Of a stretch of DNA of 64,000 bases, positions 35,835 to 49,589 are shown in pieces. A model generated the notes under the pieces. It saw only the letters and a program-made list of their open reading frames with translations. It did not search any database and had not been told where the DNA came from. Location of the stretch: the NCBI GenBank assembly GCA_029891385.1, contig CM057225.1, positions 76,347,887 through 76,411,886 of the forward strand, in the 5' to 3' direction. The stretch's first letter is position 1. Every line of letters begins with the position of its first letter. The position numbers were made by a program, and so were the translations under genes. Source of the stretch: Erythroxylum novogranatense (Eukaryota; Streptophyta; Magnoliopsida; Malpighiales; Erythroxylaceae).

Positions 35835-38026
35835 TGTTGGGCCCCAATTTTGTTTTTCTTGATGTTGTTAAGTATGAATTAATTTGATTGTGTTAATTGT
35901 TGTATAGTTTGATTTCATTGAAGGTATTAGAGAAAAATTAAGAATTATTTGAGTTACTTATGGAATAAATGTTTATGAAAGGATAAATTGTGTGAGGGCA
36001 ATTTTGGAAGAACACTTAGATTGGGAAGTTTAAGACCTAACATGAAGGGGCAAGATGGTCTTTGTTCATGCCATTTAACTTAAGTGATAAAAGTTTAGAA
36101 GAAGAAAAGGAAAGAAAGAAGGAAAGGGAGAAAGAAGAAGAGAGCATCGTGAAAGTGAGGAAGGAGAAGAAGAAAAGGAAAAACTAGGTTTGAGGATTTT
36201 CGGCGGATTGAAGAAATCTTTAGTAAGTTCAAGCTCTTTCCATCTTGTTTGAGTAGATTAAACCCTAAGATTAGAGTTGCATGAGCTAGAATCGAAAGTT
36301 TAGGGTTTTCGGAAACTATGGTTAAATCTTTTAGGGTTGATGATCATGTTGTTGTTATGAATGATTTTGAGGTTAGAAATGAAGTATTAGAAGTGTTTTA
36401 ATGTTTAGATGTGTTTATAATTGATATATGGGAGGATTATGGTTGAGAAGAGTGGAAAAATTAAGTTTCAGGAGGTTTACGCCATCACACGTCGCGACCT
36501 ACGGATGAGCACGTTATACGGCACGTATTGCGCCATTCTGGCGCTCGATTTCTCGTCATGACGAACGGCCATTTTCCTGCTGCAACATGTTTCGGTATTT
36601 TGGGCATAACTTTTGATGTAGATGTCCAAATGGGGTGATTCTTTTTGCGTTGTAAACTAGAGACATAGGAATACAAGTTTCATAAAGAAATTAAGTTTTT
36701 AATCAGTCTCTAAGATTCTTAAAATTTGTATGTAAGTTGAGCATGAAATTCTTGTTTAAGTTTTGGTTGTAGTTTAAATGGTTAAAGTTTGATTTTTCGA
36801 TTTCTACACCAAATTGATTTGGATTTTGGCTATTTGATTAAGGAAATCAAGTGAGGCAAGAGGAACAAGAAGAAAGGCATTCCTAAGCAAGTTTTAAGCA
36901 AGAATTCCAAGGTGGGTTCATGTTTATAATAAAGTAAATAAGTCACTCATTGTTTAGTTCAAATCAAGAAAGAATTAATGCATTTGAATTGCATCATCCA
37001 CGATTGCATTACATATTATTATGAATGAGTATATTCTGCTATTTGATTTGCATTCATGATTATTAACAAGGGTTTTACAAAGGGGTGTTCTCCTTTCACG
37101 AATACAAGTACATGAAATCATGTTTTACGAATATATGACAAGCAAGATTACAAGCAAGTTTACAAGCAAGTGCTAGTTTGGCAAACAAGTTTACAAGAAC
37201 ATGAATCATGCATGTTTATGTGGGTTTGCGGTGTCCCTCACGAATAGTCAAGTGCACATTGACTCACGAAAAGGCTTCTCCCCGCCTGACCGTGGCACGG
37301 GGTTTCTCACAAGGATTCCCTTACGAAACTACGCTACACATCAACATTTCGATGGCATGTGTAGTGCGTCATGAACTGAGGACAACCCAAACCATTATGT
37401 TATGTTATGTGTTATGATTTGTTATGTGTCATGCATCATGAATTGGTTAAGAATCAAGCATTTTCAATCTATGAATCATACATGCTCAATGACTATGATT
37501 TCAACAAGTATCACGACAATGAGATATTTTTGAATACTTTTGCTTATTGTTATATTATAAATATGTTCCCACGAGCTTTATAGCTCACCCCCCTCTAATC
37601 TCCCCCATTCAGGTGACGAGCAAGAGATCGAGTGAGTCACGAGTTACGGCAATACTCCAGTTTCATTTTGTCATGTTTATTTATTTCAAGTATTATTGGT
37701 TCAAGGGTATTTGGTATTTGTGGCTCTTGAACTCAAAGTTGTAATTTAGTTTGAGATATTTTTAAAGCTTTATGAAACTCATCTTTTGGAGCATGAATTA
37801 TGAATTTGTAGGTTTAAATTACATGAAAGAAAGTTTCAAGTTTATTTTTCCAGCAGGCCCATTAATCTTCCATGGTCTTTTCTTAAATGTATAATTAGCG
37901 AGTTTCATGTGGGCCCATTAAGTCTCAGAATTCGTTTTCGAGATTGTTTACTTAACAGGTTTCATTCCACGCATACAACATCACGCTCTCATGTCCGATG
38001 TTGGGCTCTGGCAGCGGGGTCTAACA
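35835..38026 (+). repeat. 3' LTR of G1
   Basis: It starts TGTTGGGCCCC and ends GGGGTCTAACA, 2192 bp, followed by the TCCAA duplication. It contains the unoccupied SolC site ACCATTATGTTATG at 37391-37404. Donor-like GTAAGT is at 36223, and the conserved box at about 37272-37290 is slightly rearranged relative to the 5' copy. The palindromic island at about 36484-36570 is strongly divergent. Confidence 0.95.
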
Positions 38027-40723
38027 TCCAAAACATGAATGCATCAATCATAACACTTCACAATGCAAATGCACACATAACGGCTCGAGAGTTCCATAAA
38101 CACGACGGAAAACCAAAGTTTTACCGTAAGCACGACGAGTCTGATTTCTTAGGATCTCGTGGCCTCTAACGGGTAGCCGGGAGAAGGCTTAAGGGTCATC
38201 GTGCACAGGACTAACGAAACATGTTCTCTCTTGCCCACACAAAAGCACATATCATGCTCAACTCAATTTATCGAATGATCTTTTTCGAATATACAAAATG
38301 CCATGAAATCTTTCGAGACATAACACAAAGGTATTTTGCAATTCATCTAAAGTTCATGTATTGAATCAATAATGATTTTTCAAATTATTCATACAATGAT
38401 GCAACATTTATTATGCAATTAAAATTAGAAAATCTCTTTGTTTAAGGAAAGCAGTAGTGGCTTATAAATTCTATTATAAACGGTTACCCACCTCGAATCG
38501 ATGCTAGAAGCTTGTCCTTAGCTTCAATTTGACCATTTCTTCTTTTATTCTCCCAATTGAAAATTCCCTACACCAATGTCACACAAATTCGACCTCATAA
38601 ATGGCATAATCCTTAATATTGAACTTAGAAAACACTAATTCCACACATAATCAAGCCATCTAAATCACCAATTTTCAAAAACCCCAATTCATAAAATTGG
38701 GCATAACCCTAATTAATTTCCATCCAAAATTAAACCCATAATACTAAGAAATCATCAAAATTGACTTCATACTCCACAAACCCATACCATTTTCCATAAT
38801 TCTAAACCAAAACTTCAAGAGAAACTCAAATCTTAAAAATTGCTCTTACCTCATTTCTCCTCCATTTTCGGATTTTCTTGATTCAAGATGAAGCTCTCTT
38901 CATCCTCCACCTTTTTCTCTCTTGGGATGAAATCAAAACCTCTCTTCAAGTGGTAGAAAAATCGAGCCCTAGCTTTCTTCCCTTTTTCTCCACCGAAGCT
39001 TGCTCTCTCTTCTCTCTTCTCTCTTATTCTCTTATTATTCCTTTCCTTTGATTATAAGTTTCGGGCTTCTCCTTCAAACAATGACAGCCCTCTTGCTTTT
39101 ATAGTGCCATGTCATTTAATGAATGAGGAATGACCCATATGCCCCTCCATTTAAGCCTATAAACTTAACCCTTTAAGTAAACTTCCAAATTGCCCCTTCC
39201 TTGGTCTTTAAAACTGACATCTTGTCTGATTATTTTGATCAAGTGAATGAAGCCATTTGACAAGAATTTATTTTTGGGAAATGTCCCTCTATATCTTACG
39301 AATCCATCGCTTCAAGAATCGGATCGATCAGAGCTCTATAGCTCAAGATATCTCCAAAATCTTGAAGTCATTCGCCGTTACAAAGCGATCTTGAACACTA
39401 CCGTAACTTCACTCCAGAAGTTGAACATATTAGAGGCTAAATTGTCAATTGGCTCCTTCATATAACTTGTAGATCTATGCCTCTAGTTTCATTTGAAATA
39501 GAAATCACCTCATTTAGACCTCTACTGATTCAGAAAACATCAAAATACTAAAATATGTTCGATGGGAAACACCGGCTCAAATTCTCTAAGAACACACTCA
39601 TTTTTCCGTCCCCACCTTTTCCACTTAATCTTTCTCACTTCATTTCAGATAGCTTCGATTTGGTGGAGATGAAGAGAAAGGTCTTATGAATCCAATGGTT
39701 CAAGAATCAAGTCATTCGGAGGTCTAGAGAAGAAGTTATGGTCAAAAGAAGCAACCATGTTTATGACCTCAATCGTACTGAACCTGTTTCGGGGAAACAG
39801 CTATAACTTTCTGTAGAAATGTCTGATTAAGGTGTAATTTGAATGGTTCGAAAGAGGACATGAAGAGCTACAACTTTCATGTAGGTCTCAAAGGCCAAAT
39901 CTTTCATCTGTGGGGTCAAAAACAAAAGCAGACAATGATGATGTCATTTTAAGACGATGATGACATCATCAGACGATATAGATTGGGAAAATTGCTATAA
40001 CTTTCCCAAGGATATTGGATTAAGGATTTCTTTATATGGATGGAAAGATAATTTCAAGAGCTAAAACTCTTATGAAGACCTCAAAGGCCAATTCCAACCT
40101 TTTAAGGGTAGAAAATGGATCAGAAGGTAACAATATATAATGGCGAGACGGTCAAACCGAGGGCGCAAAATGTCAAGCGAGGCGATGAACAAGATTGCGT
40201 CTAATTTCTATGAACAGTAACTGAGACGGTCAAACTAAGATGCAAAAAGTCAAACTGAGACGATGAACAGTACTTCGTCTCATTTTTATGAACAGTAACT
40301 GAGACGATCAAACTGAGACGCAAAAAGTCAAACTGTTGGGCCCCGAACCATTTATGGAAATTAGAACTGTTAAGTGAATTATTGGAAATCATTCATGTGT
40401 AAAGAAATAAGAAATTCATGAAATGGAATTCAAATGAAAAATATGGTATAGATATAAGATGGATTTTATGTGATATGTTGAAGTTAAAGAACTGGAAATT
40501 TCAAGTGAAATATGTTCATAGAGTATACTTCGGTGTTTTAGCCATAGCTTGATCCCTAGTTATTCAAATGAGATGATTTTTAATTTGGATTAAATTAGAG
40601 GAATAGGGCTACATTTGTTATGAAGGAATCGAGTTTCAATTTAGCCCTTAAGAAGGTTAATTTTGGATGAAATTAAGTACTGGAAAATGTGTAAGTAAAA
40701 TGATATGTCCAACATGTTTTGAG

Positions 40724-42572
40724 TGTTAGAGTAGTGCCCTAAAGGCAATCCCCTTTAGCGCATTTTGTTCATAGTCATGTACAGACTTTATGAATAAATA
40801 AAGCAAGGCATATTTCATTTATTTGATGTTCATTTTATTATGAAATGATAGTGATCTTTAATCAAATTAATGAAGTCCTTGATACGTGACATAGCATGAA
40901 GGAAATTATGATGCGATCATACTCATCGAGATTCCTATCATGTGCAATTATGTCATATCTAAATTATCCTAGTCATAGGATTAATGAGACTGGACATCAT
41001 TAATCCGGATAGGCTAGCACATATCAAACTCCTTGATTGGATCAAGCAGTGGATCTTAGAAAACTGTAAATATTGAGATATTTAGATTTGACATGTGGAT
41101 GCTTACTAGTGGTAGTAAGTACATTGGATGACCTGCTATGAGATCATCACATGGATGTCCTATACAAATGTCAGTGATAATCTCATCATAACAATGGTGC
41201 AAGTATCCTTAGACTTGAGGTACTCAAGGATATCTTGGTCTTGATTACGTACTTTGACTCCATTCCTTGTTGCCTTTCGAGGTCGCCATGGGGTGGTGAT
41301 TGGGTGCAACTGAGGTATTCAAGGTAATTGAGTAGCCAATAGAGGATTCACCACTACGTGATAGCGAAGAGATACCCATGGCCTCTTATCGGGATCATTA
41401 CTTTGAAGTCTCTGGCGCCGAGCATACATATGTCATGAAGATGGTCTTCATGGACATATAAAGTAATGAGTCCTAGGGCGAGAACTGATTACACTTGGAC
41501 TAGATTTGATCGATCGGTCTAGTAAGAGTTGACACATTGCCCATACTCAAACCAAGTGGGGTATAGCATGGTGAAAGGACGAATTGCACAAGAATTGTCT
41601 ATGGAAGGGTTAGTGATATGGTTTCATTAGTCAAACCAATTACTTTCCGGTCAATTGGGGTCGTGATGTGTTCTAGATACCGCTCATGACTTGCTCGAGA
41701 TTAAGTGTTAATCTAAGTGGCCAACATAACCGGAACCTAATGGGTCACATGCATAAGAGTGACTCGGAGAATCTGTAAATTAGTTTGGACGGAGATCCGA
41801 TATCTGGAAGCAATAGGATTAAATGGATCCCGATGAGATTGGGATATGTCCCGATGAGATCGTGACATCGACATTCTTGAAACCGCTTCGGCGATCTTTC
41901 ATGCCGTGAAGACTGATAGGTCGGTAGAACCAACCCCAGTTTGACTGGACCTCTTCAGCAAATATATATATATTAATTAATTAATTAAGAATTAATTAAT
42001 TATATATATATATATGTTGAATTTCGGTGGAACCAAAATGGTGGAGATGAAATAAGTTTGAAAAGTCAAACTTAATGATCATTTAACATTTTAAGGCATT
42101 TTTTTATGCCATCTACATGGATGCCCATCCACCAAGCCTTTCATATGCATTTTAACTCATTAAAATACATATTAGAAGGTATGAAAGTAGCTTGCACGGT
42201 TATGGAAGGAGTAGAATCGAAAATGCTTAAGTGTTAAGCTTTGAAAACTTTGTTTTCATCTTCTTCATCTCTTCCATTCAACTTGGCTTCTACTTCTCCA
42301 AGGCTCCACCAAGATCATTTCATTTGCTCTCCAAGGCTAAGGTAAGAGCTAGCACTCTTTTATTTAGTCTAGCTATTCCCGGGTCAAAAGAGTTTGTCCC
42401 GGTTAGGTTTTCCGACCTCTGCGTGGATACCGTTAGAGACGGTCTCCTTTGGTCGTTATGGTTTGATTGTTTGTACTTACACATGGATCCTGGCTTTCGG
42501 GAATGTCCCGGGACTCAAAATTTTAAATTACGCACTGTGTTCATGTGATGAACACCCCGGGATTTTCCTACA
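40724..42572 (+). repeat. 5' LTR of C2
   Basis: TGTTAGAGTAG to TTTTCCTACA, about 1.85 kb. U3 starts with CCTAAAGGCAATCCCCTT, one base different from C1 in the hairpin arm. The LTR contains TA-rich runs near 41960-42015 and AAG/GTAAGAGC near 42340. Confidence 0.94.
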
Positions 42573-42573
42573 G

Positions 42574-42586
42574 TGGTATCAGAGCC
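42574..42586 (+). other. primer-binding site of C2 (tRNA-iMet type)
   Basis: TGGTATCAGAGCC lies two bases after the 5' LTR end, the same spacing as in C1. Confidence 0.94.
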
Positions 42587-43684
42587 GCTTGTGTTGTAGA
42601 AACAGTCGAAATGATAACTAGGTCGGAGTTCCTTTGTGAATTGAGCTGTGTAGCATGCTGCTTCTGTGAATTTCGAAATCAGTATAGACTTAGGGTTTTC
42701 GAAATTTTCTTACATAGACCTGATCATAAGATGTTGCTGAATGTGTTTATAAAAGGAAAAAATTTATCGATGTCGTTTGATATGTTTTTGCTATTTAATT
42801 CCCTCAAGTTTCGGATGCTGTCTTGTTGAACGTTTCTGAAACAGGTATGCTTGTAAATTCGAGAATAAATTCTAGAAAACAAATTTTTTGGATTGGTTTT
42901 CACCGACATGTCCCTAAGATGTTTTTGAATTTCTCTGTGGATGGAAAATATTTTTCAAGGTGATTTACTATTTATTTCCGAATTACTTGTGTGCTGATGG
43001 GAATGTCTGTGTTGGAGAACACAGATTCTGTTTCGGCTAGATTGCAGAGGTTTAATGAGTTTTTGTGGGAAATAAATCCTGGAAAAATTCATGGAGCATG
43101 TTGGGAACATTTTTTCACCTCTGTAATTTTCTCAGTATTTATTGAAAGTGTTTCAATAGTCATTTGGAGCAAAATTTTGAGCTTAGCAGTTTTGAGAAAG
43201 TTGCTGGGTCTATTTTGTTTGGAATGATTGGTTGTGTTATTTTCAGTTCCAATGCCTTGAATCATTTTTATAGTGATTAAAAATGTGTTATATTGATGTG
43301 GTATGCATTCCAAGTTGAGATTTTTGAATTTAGGTTTCCAATAATTTTTGGATGTCGAATAGGTCACTTTAGCGTTTAGTTAGCTTATTAGTTATCTTGG
43401 TTATTTTGGCGTCGCAATTTTTGTGACAAGTGCGGAGTAATCTTGATAACGTGTAACCTACTAGAGATACTTAGCATGATTATTTGGTGTCCTTGAATTA
43501 TGTGGAAATCTAGTGATTAATGGTGGATTAATCGGTTTCAAGGTTTTCATATATAGTTAGACTATATGGCATGTATGTTTCAATGAAAATGTTTCATTAG
43601 CACATTAATATAAAGGATAATATACTTGGTATATGGTATTGTGAATTGGAAATGCGGATTGAGAATTAGCCGATTAGAGAGCAT

Positions 43685-43930
43685 TTCTGTACACGATCGA
43701 CTATCATTCTTGCGATGATCATTGGGTCATGCATTGTTGATGCCTAGTCGACTAGCACTCTGTGATAGTCGATTGGGACATCTATGATCACACCGATCGA
43801 CTATCACTTGTGTTAGTCATTTGGTAGGTCATCAATAGTCGATGGCATTCTTGTTAGTCGACTAGCACAGTCTGAAGCAATAGTCGTTGGCATTATTGTT
43901 AGTCGATTGAAAGCATCTGAACATGGGATG
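43685..43930. repeat. TAGTCGACTA-type array in the C2 leader
   Basis: This array sits where C1 and C3 have AAGTCGACTT arrays. Here the palindrome is TAGTCGACTA (43745 and 43855), with many half-matches such as GATCGACTATCA and TAGTCGATTG. The GTCGAC centre is kept and both flanks have changed together. Confidence 0.8.
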
Positions 43931-44589
43931 ATTTGGTATGAATTCAATGTGATTGATGCAATGCCCTAAATCGCACCATATAGTCATGGTGACTATGATC
44001 CTTGGATGAGATTAGAAAGATGAGACCTAAAATCCTCAATTTAAATATGAAAACTAACGCCTTCCATTAATATGGTAAGAACGAGTTCTTATAGGGTTGA
44101 GTTGTTGGGCAAACTCAAGCTCGCCTACTATCTGGATATGTTGAACCATGAAAATGAGATTTTCGGATTAATGGGTCGGTTTTCCTAGAAGCGTTGATTT
44201 GTTGGGCAAACTCAAGATCAACGTGGACAGAGGCAAAATTGGGTAGTGTACATCAGATGTACACGCATCAAGTGTTGATAACCCAATGTATGTGCATACA
44301 TCAACTATTGATAGCACTGGGAGATAGTTGCATTTGAGATGCAATTGGTATGTCCGATACCTACCGATTGACCTAAGGTGGCTTGTTGGGCAAACCCAAG
44401 GTCATTCTTAGTAATGTCGGATATCGACCCACTAGGTCAATGTGCCATTTAGTTTCTTGGATTCATGATGAGGGTTATGGATTCTGTTGAAACTAGTGGG
44501 AGCTATATGTATGTCATTTAAGTCCTTATGGTCATACATTTAATTCTATTCTAACTTTCTTTCTCTCTCTACGTTTAGGTTGGTTGAAG

Positions 44590-45550
44590 ATGTCGACCAG
44601 TGTGAATCTTCGCTACAATGGACTCAAACAAATTAATCGGATCAAATTTTCTTGATTGGGCTGCGTAATCGAGAATTGTTCTCGGATCGAGGATCTAGGA
44701 TATATCCTTGATTTTCCGCTTAGGATCCACTTCTGAAGGAGCTTCGATGATGATCGAAGGCATATCGTAAGCATCTAAAAGACAATGACATAGCCACCGC
44801 ATTATGCTTGCATCGATGTCACTGAGCTGCGAGAAGCGAGCGAGTCTATGGATGCTCACTGCGATAGTGTTTCATCTTAGAGAGTTGTTTGATGAGCAAG
44901 CACGGTCCGAGCAGTTCGAGACCTCAAGGTTGCTCTTTACAACGAAGATGACTCTGGTTCATCTGCGGTGCAATATGCATTGAAGATGAATGACTATATT
45001 GAGAGGTTGGTCGTCTTAGGTTTTGTGATGGATTACGAGTTAAGTATAGACTTAATTCTTGTTGGTTTGTCGAGATAGTTATTCACGGTTTGTGTTGAAC
45101 TATCGAATGAACCAAATATCCACCACAATTCGGAAATGATCAATCTCGCCCAGCAATGAGAACAATTTGTCAAGCAAGATAGCAAGGCGTTGCTATTGGT
45201 GGATTCTTCTTCCTCTGGTTCCAAGAAGAGGAAACATAAGAAGAAAAGGCTCGAAGCGAAAGGAAGTGCAGTGAAAGGCAAGAAGAAGACCAAAGAGATC
45301 GCACCAAAAGGTACACGCTTCCATTCATGGTAGGCCGGTCATTGGGCGTAATCGCAAAGTTTATCTGGAAGAATCAAGCGAAGAAGGCATCGGATGCCTC
45401 GACTTCTTCGGTATGTTTGTTATTGAGGTTAATCTGCTTCGATCATAACATATGGGTATTAGATACGGTTGTGGCTCACACATATGCAATGATATCACGG
45501 GGCCTCGGGGACGATGGGCGACTCGTAAAGGGAGAAATGGACTGCGTGTT
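44590..45550 (+). pseudogene. gag: gag and protease start of C2, heavily frameshifted, interrupted by C3
   Basis: ATG at 44590 opens MSTSVNLR, which matches the C1 gag start, but the frame is lost within a few codons and repeatedly afterwards. Collinear nucleotide blocks with C1 continue through the capsid and the Lys-rich stretch near 45235-45300. The zinc-knuckle equivalent near 45310-45350 has lost its Cys pattern. The protease site near 45462 lacks the same base as in C1. The segment ends at the GTGTT target site of C3 (45546-45550). Confidence 0.78.
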
Positions 45551-47488
45551 TGTAAGTACAAGTCGAAACTTGTACTCTTGATAAATCGACTTGTTCTTGA
45601 AAAGTACCGATAAGTCGACTTGTACATTGCATAAGTCGACTTATTCAAGGATCGATCTTGTTTATTTGTGCCTAAAGGCAATCCCTTTAGCGCGTTTTAT
45701 TCACGATCGTATCTGGTGAATGAATAAATAAAGAAAAGGCATAATTCATTAATTTGATGTTCATGAACATTGTTTATGAATTGATTGGATCTTTAATCAG
45801 ATTAATGAAGTCCATGATATATGACATAGCATGAAGGAAATTATGATGTGATCATACTACTGAGATTCCTATCATGTGCAATTGTGTCAGTATCTAAATT
45901 CTCCCTAGTCAAAGGATTAATGAGACTGGACATCATTAATCCGGATAGACTAGCACATGTCATATTCCTTGATTGGATCAAGCAGTGGATCTCAGAAACT
46001 GTAAATATGAGATATTTAGAATTGACATGTGGATGCTTACTAGCGGTAGTAAGTTCATTGGATGACCTGCCATGAGATCATCACATGGATATCTTATCTA
46101 GTGTCAGTGATAATCTCATCATAGCAATGGTGCAAGTATCCTTAGACTTGAGGTACTCGAGGATATCTTGAATCTTGATCACGTGCTGACTCCATTCCTT
46201 GTTGCCTTCGGAGGTAACTCATAGGGTGGTGCTTGGGTGCAACTTGAGGTATTGAAGGTAATTGAGTAGCCAATAAAGGATTCACCACTACGGATTAGCG
46301 TAAGAGATACCCATAGCCTCTTATCGGGATCATTACTCGAAATCTCGGCGAGTGAATATGTCATGGAGAGTGTCTTCATGGACATATAGAGTAATGAGTC
46401 TAGGGCGAGATCTGTTATCACTGGGCTAGACTCGGTCTAGTAAGAGTTGACACTTTGACCATACTCATAACCAAGTGGGGTATAGGATGGTGAAAGGACG
46501 AATTGCACGGTAATTATACATGGAAGGGTTTGTGATCTGGTTCGTGATGAATACATCAAACCGATTACTTTCCGGTCAATTGGTGGTCATGATGTGTTGC
46601 TAGATACCGCTCATGACTTGCTCGGATTAATTGTTAATCTAAGTGGCCAACATAACCGTGAGCCTAAAGGGTCACACGCATAAGAGTGATTCGAGAATCA
46701 GAAAATAGTAATTGGACGAGTTCCAATTATGGAAACTTTAGGATTAAATGGATCCCAATGGGATTGGGATATGTCCCATGAGATCGCGACATCAATATTG
46801 CTAAGAAAGGTTTAGGATTGTTTGAAAGATCGGGGCCTAGAGGCCGGTAGGACCGACCCCAGTTTGACTGGACTGCTTTAGCAATTATATATATTAATTG
46901 ATTAAGTAAATAATTAATTAATATATATAAATATATAGCCATGTGTGCACGTTGGAAAGAGGGAGAGGATGAGAGCTTTGACTTTTCAAACCTTATTACT
47001 TTATTCATTAAAGAATGAATGGCTAATATGGCTTACACTTGTCCTTCTCTTATGGTACTCTTTTAAAGGTTAAAAGATACATATATGAAGGCTTGGAAAG
47101 GTGTAGTCGACGGTTGCTCAATGGGTAGGAAGAAAAGTGAAAACTTAAGTGTTAAGTTTTCTATGAAAATGGTTTTCAAGCTTTCTTCCTTAAGGCACCA
47201 TGATTTCTCTCTTCTTCCAAGCATGGATTCCAACGTTGATCTTCAGCTCTCCAGGACAGAGGTAGGGTCTAGCAGCTCTTAATCTGTTCTAGCTATTCCC
47301 GGGTCAAAGGGGTTTGATCCGGTTAGGTTTTCTGATCTCTGCGTGGATCACCTTTAGAGATAGTCTCTTTTGGCTATTTAGGTTTATGTCTTCATACGGA
47401 TACCTGGATCCTGGGTTGGGAAGGTCCGGGAACAAAATTTTGTTTTCTGCTGCGGTACATGTGATGTACCTCCCGGGATTTTCCTACA
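45551..47488 (+). repeat. 5' LTR of C3
   Basis: About 1.94 kb. The palindromes at its start are partly degraded (AAGTCGAAACTT, AAATCGACTT, then two perfect copies at 45612 and 45632). From about 45671 (GCCTAAAGGCAATCCC) it aligns with the C1 and C2 LTRs. Confidence 0.94.
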
Positions 47489-47489
47489 G

Positions 47490-47501
47490 TGGTATCAGAG
47501 C
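47490..47501 (+). other. primer-binding site of C3 (tRNA-iMet type)
   Basis: TGGTATCAGAGC lies directly after the LTR end plus one base. Confidence 0.92.
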
Positions 47502-48609
47502 GTCTGGTATCCCGTATGAAGCTAAAACCTAAGCTAGATCAGAAACCCTAAGTGCTGTTGATGTTGATGCATGTGTACTGCCCAGATTTCGTTTCTGTAT
47601 AGAGATGCATTTTTCGAAATTTTTCTGCCCAGAAATGTTCATAACATGTTAGAGAATATGTCTATGAATTTTCAGAATTTATTGATTTGATTTGATATAT
47701 TTTTGCTAATTAATTCCCTAAGATTACGGATGCTGTTTTATGAAACGATTCTGGAACAGGCAGTAGTATAAAATCGAGAATAAATTCTAGAAAAATGGTT
47801 TTCTGGATTTTCCTTCACCTACATGTCTCTAAGATGTTGGTGAATGTCTGTGAGCATGAAAATTGGATTTCAAGGTGATTGGATATTTATTCACGATTTT
47901 ATTCTATGCTGTTGGGAATTGCTGTGCTGATGAACACAGATTTTGAATCGGTTTTGTTATTTAGGTTGACTGAGTTTTTGATGGCCTAAAATCCTGAAAA
48001 AATTCATTTAGCATGTTATGAACATTTAGTAACCTATATAATTTTCTCATGATTTATTGAAATTGTTTCATTGATCATTTCGAGCAATGTACAGGACTGG
48101 ACAGTTTTGGTGAAAATTGTTGGGACTGTTTTGCTTGACTTGATTGAGGTTGCTTTTTCAGTTCCAATGCCTTGCACCATTTTTAATGTGATTAAAAATG
48201 TGTTATCTTGATGTTGTATGATTTCCAAACTGAATTGCTTGAATTTGCTTTTCAAGAATTTTGAATGCGAATTGGTCACATTAGCGTCTCGTTAGTATAT
48301 TGCATTATCTTGTTTGTTTTGACCGTCATATTTTTTATGGCATGTGCTGAAGTAAATTTGATAATGTATATGCTAGCTAGAGATGCTAGGATGATAATTT
48401 GGGTGTTCCTAAATTGTTTGGAAATTAATGAGTTTTGACTCATTTCAAGCTTTTCATATAATTTGACTATTTAAGGCATTCATAGTTCAATGAATTGTTC
48501 ATTGATACATCAAATTATCAGATATTACCTTAGGTATGTAGGTGTTGTGAATTGGAATTGCATTAATTGAGGAATTAGCCGATTAGAGATTTTAGCAAAA
48601 TTACAGGAT

Positions 48610-48831
48610 AAGTCGACTTGTATGTGAAATAAGTCGACTTGTTCAAATTTTAGGATAAGTCGACTTGTCTATATATAATAAGTCGACTTGTTCAGATCTC
48701 GATATAAATCGACTTGTAGTACCTTATAAGTCGACTTGTTCATCAAGCAGTGAAATAAGTCCACTTGTGTCATACAAGTCGACTTGTGTGTAAGAAGCAT
48801 AAGTCGACTTGCATTTGATGAAAGTCGACTT
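48610..48831. repeat. AAGTCGACTT palindrome array in the C3 leader
   Basis: Eight perfect copies (starting 48610, 48631, 48657, 48680, 48728, 48776, 48801, 48822) and two one-base variants (about 48707 and 48757) lie within 222 bp. Most are followed by GT, giving a repeated word ATAAGTCGACTTGT. Confidence 0.95.
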
Positions 48832-49589
48832 GTGGCATCTTCGAGTTGGATGATGGATGATTATAAGGATTGATTCAATACGATTGATGAAACCTAAATC
48901 ATTCCATATAGTCTTAGTGACTATAATCCTACGGCTTGAAGAAGAAGAGACTCAAATCCTCCTCGGTATATGAAAACTAACGCCTTCCATTAATATGGTA
49001 AGAACCGAGTTCTTATAGGGTTGGGTTGTTGAGCAAACTCAAGCTCACTCTATACGGATATGTTCGAACCATGAAAATATGATTTTGGATTAATGGGTCG
49101 GTTTTCACCGGAAGCGTTGGTTTGTTGAGCAAACTCAAGGTCAACGTGGGCGAGGCGAAATTGGGTAGCATACATCGGATGTATGCGCATCAAAGAGTTG
49201 ATACCCGATGAAGTGCACACATCAACAAGTTGATAGACGATCGATAGTTGTGTCTAAGATGTAATTGGTATATCCGATACCTCCGAGACATAAGGTGGCT
49301 TGTTGGACAAATCCAAGGTCATTCTCGATGTCGGTTATCGATGATACAATTGGTATGACCGATACCTACCGATTGACCTAAGTTGTGGCTTGTTAGGCAA
49401 ACTCAAGGTCACTCTTAGCAATGTCGGATATCGACCCACTAGGACATTATGTCACTTTGTTTCTCTGGATTAAGTAAGAGGGTTATGGATTCTAGGAAAC
49501 TAGTGGGAGCCATATGCATGTCATGCAAGTCCTTATGATCATGCAGCATTTTATTCTATCATTCTTTCTCTCTATCGCGTTTAGGTTGA

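Larger units (their letters stand above)
25900..38026 (+). mobile_element. Ty3/gypsy chromovirus G1 (Tekay-like), structurally complete, coding region broken
   Basis: LTRs (25900-31003, including SolC, and 35835-38026) start TGTTGGGCCCC and end CCAACA or CTAACA. The flanking duplication is TCCAA (25895-25899 and 38027-38031), and the unoccupied site is visible at 11145-11149 in the sister LTR of LARD-R. The 5' LTR without SolC is about 2.18 kb and the 3' LTR 2.19 kb. Internal order is primer site, gag, protease, RT, RNase H, integrase and chromodomain, which is the gypsy order. The chromodomain places it among chromoviruses. Tekay-like is my reading of the gag and C-terminal motifs. Confidence 0.95.

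Noticed and set aside
42231..42548. Recurring 105-110 codon open frame near the 3' end of copia LTRs (also 59597-59914 and 20603-20932)
   Set aside because: The end (MDPGFRE) is similar because the LTR DNA is similar. The upstream frame differs between C1 and C2 through indels that are not multiples of three, so selection on a protein is not supported.
45361..45681. 106-codon minus-strand frame
   Set aside because: It spans the C2/C3 junction, so it is a chance frame across an insertion boundary.
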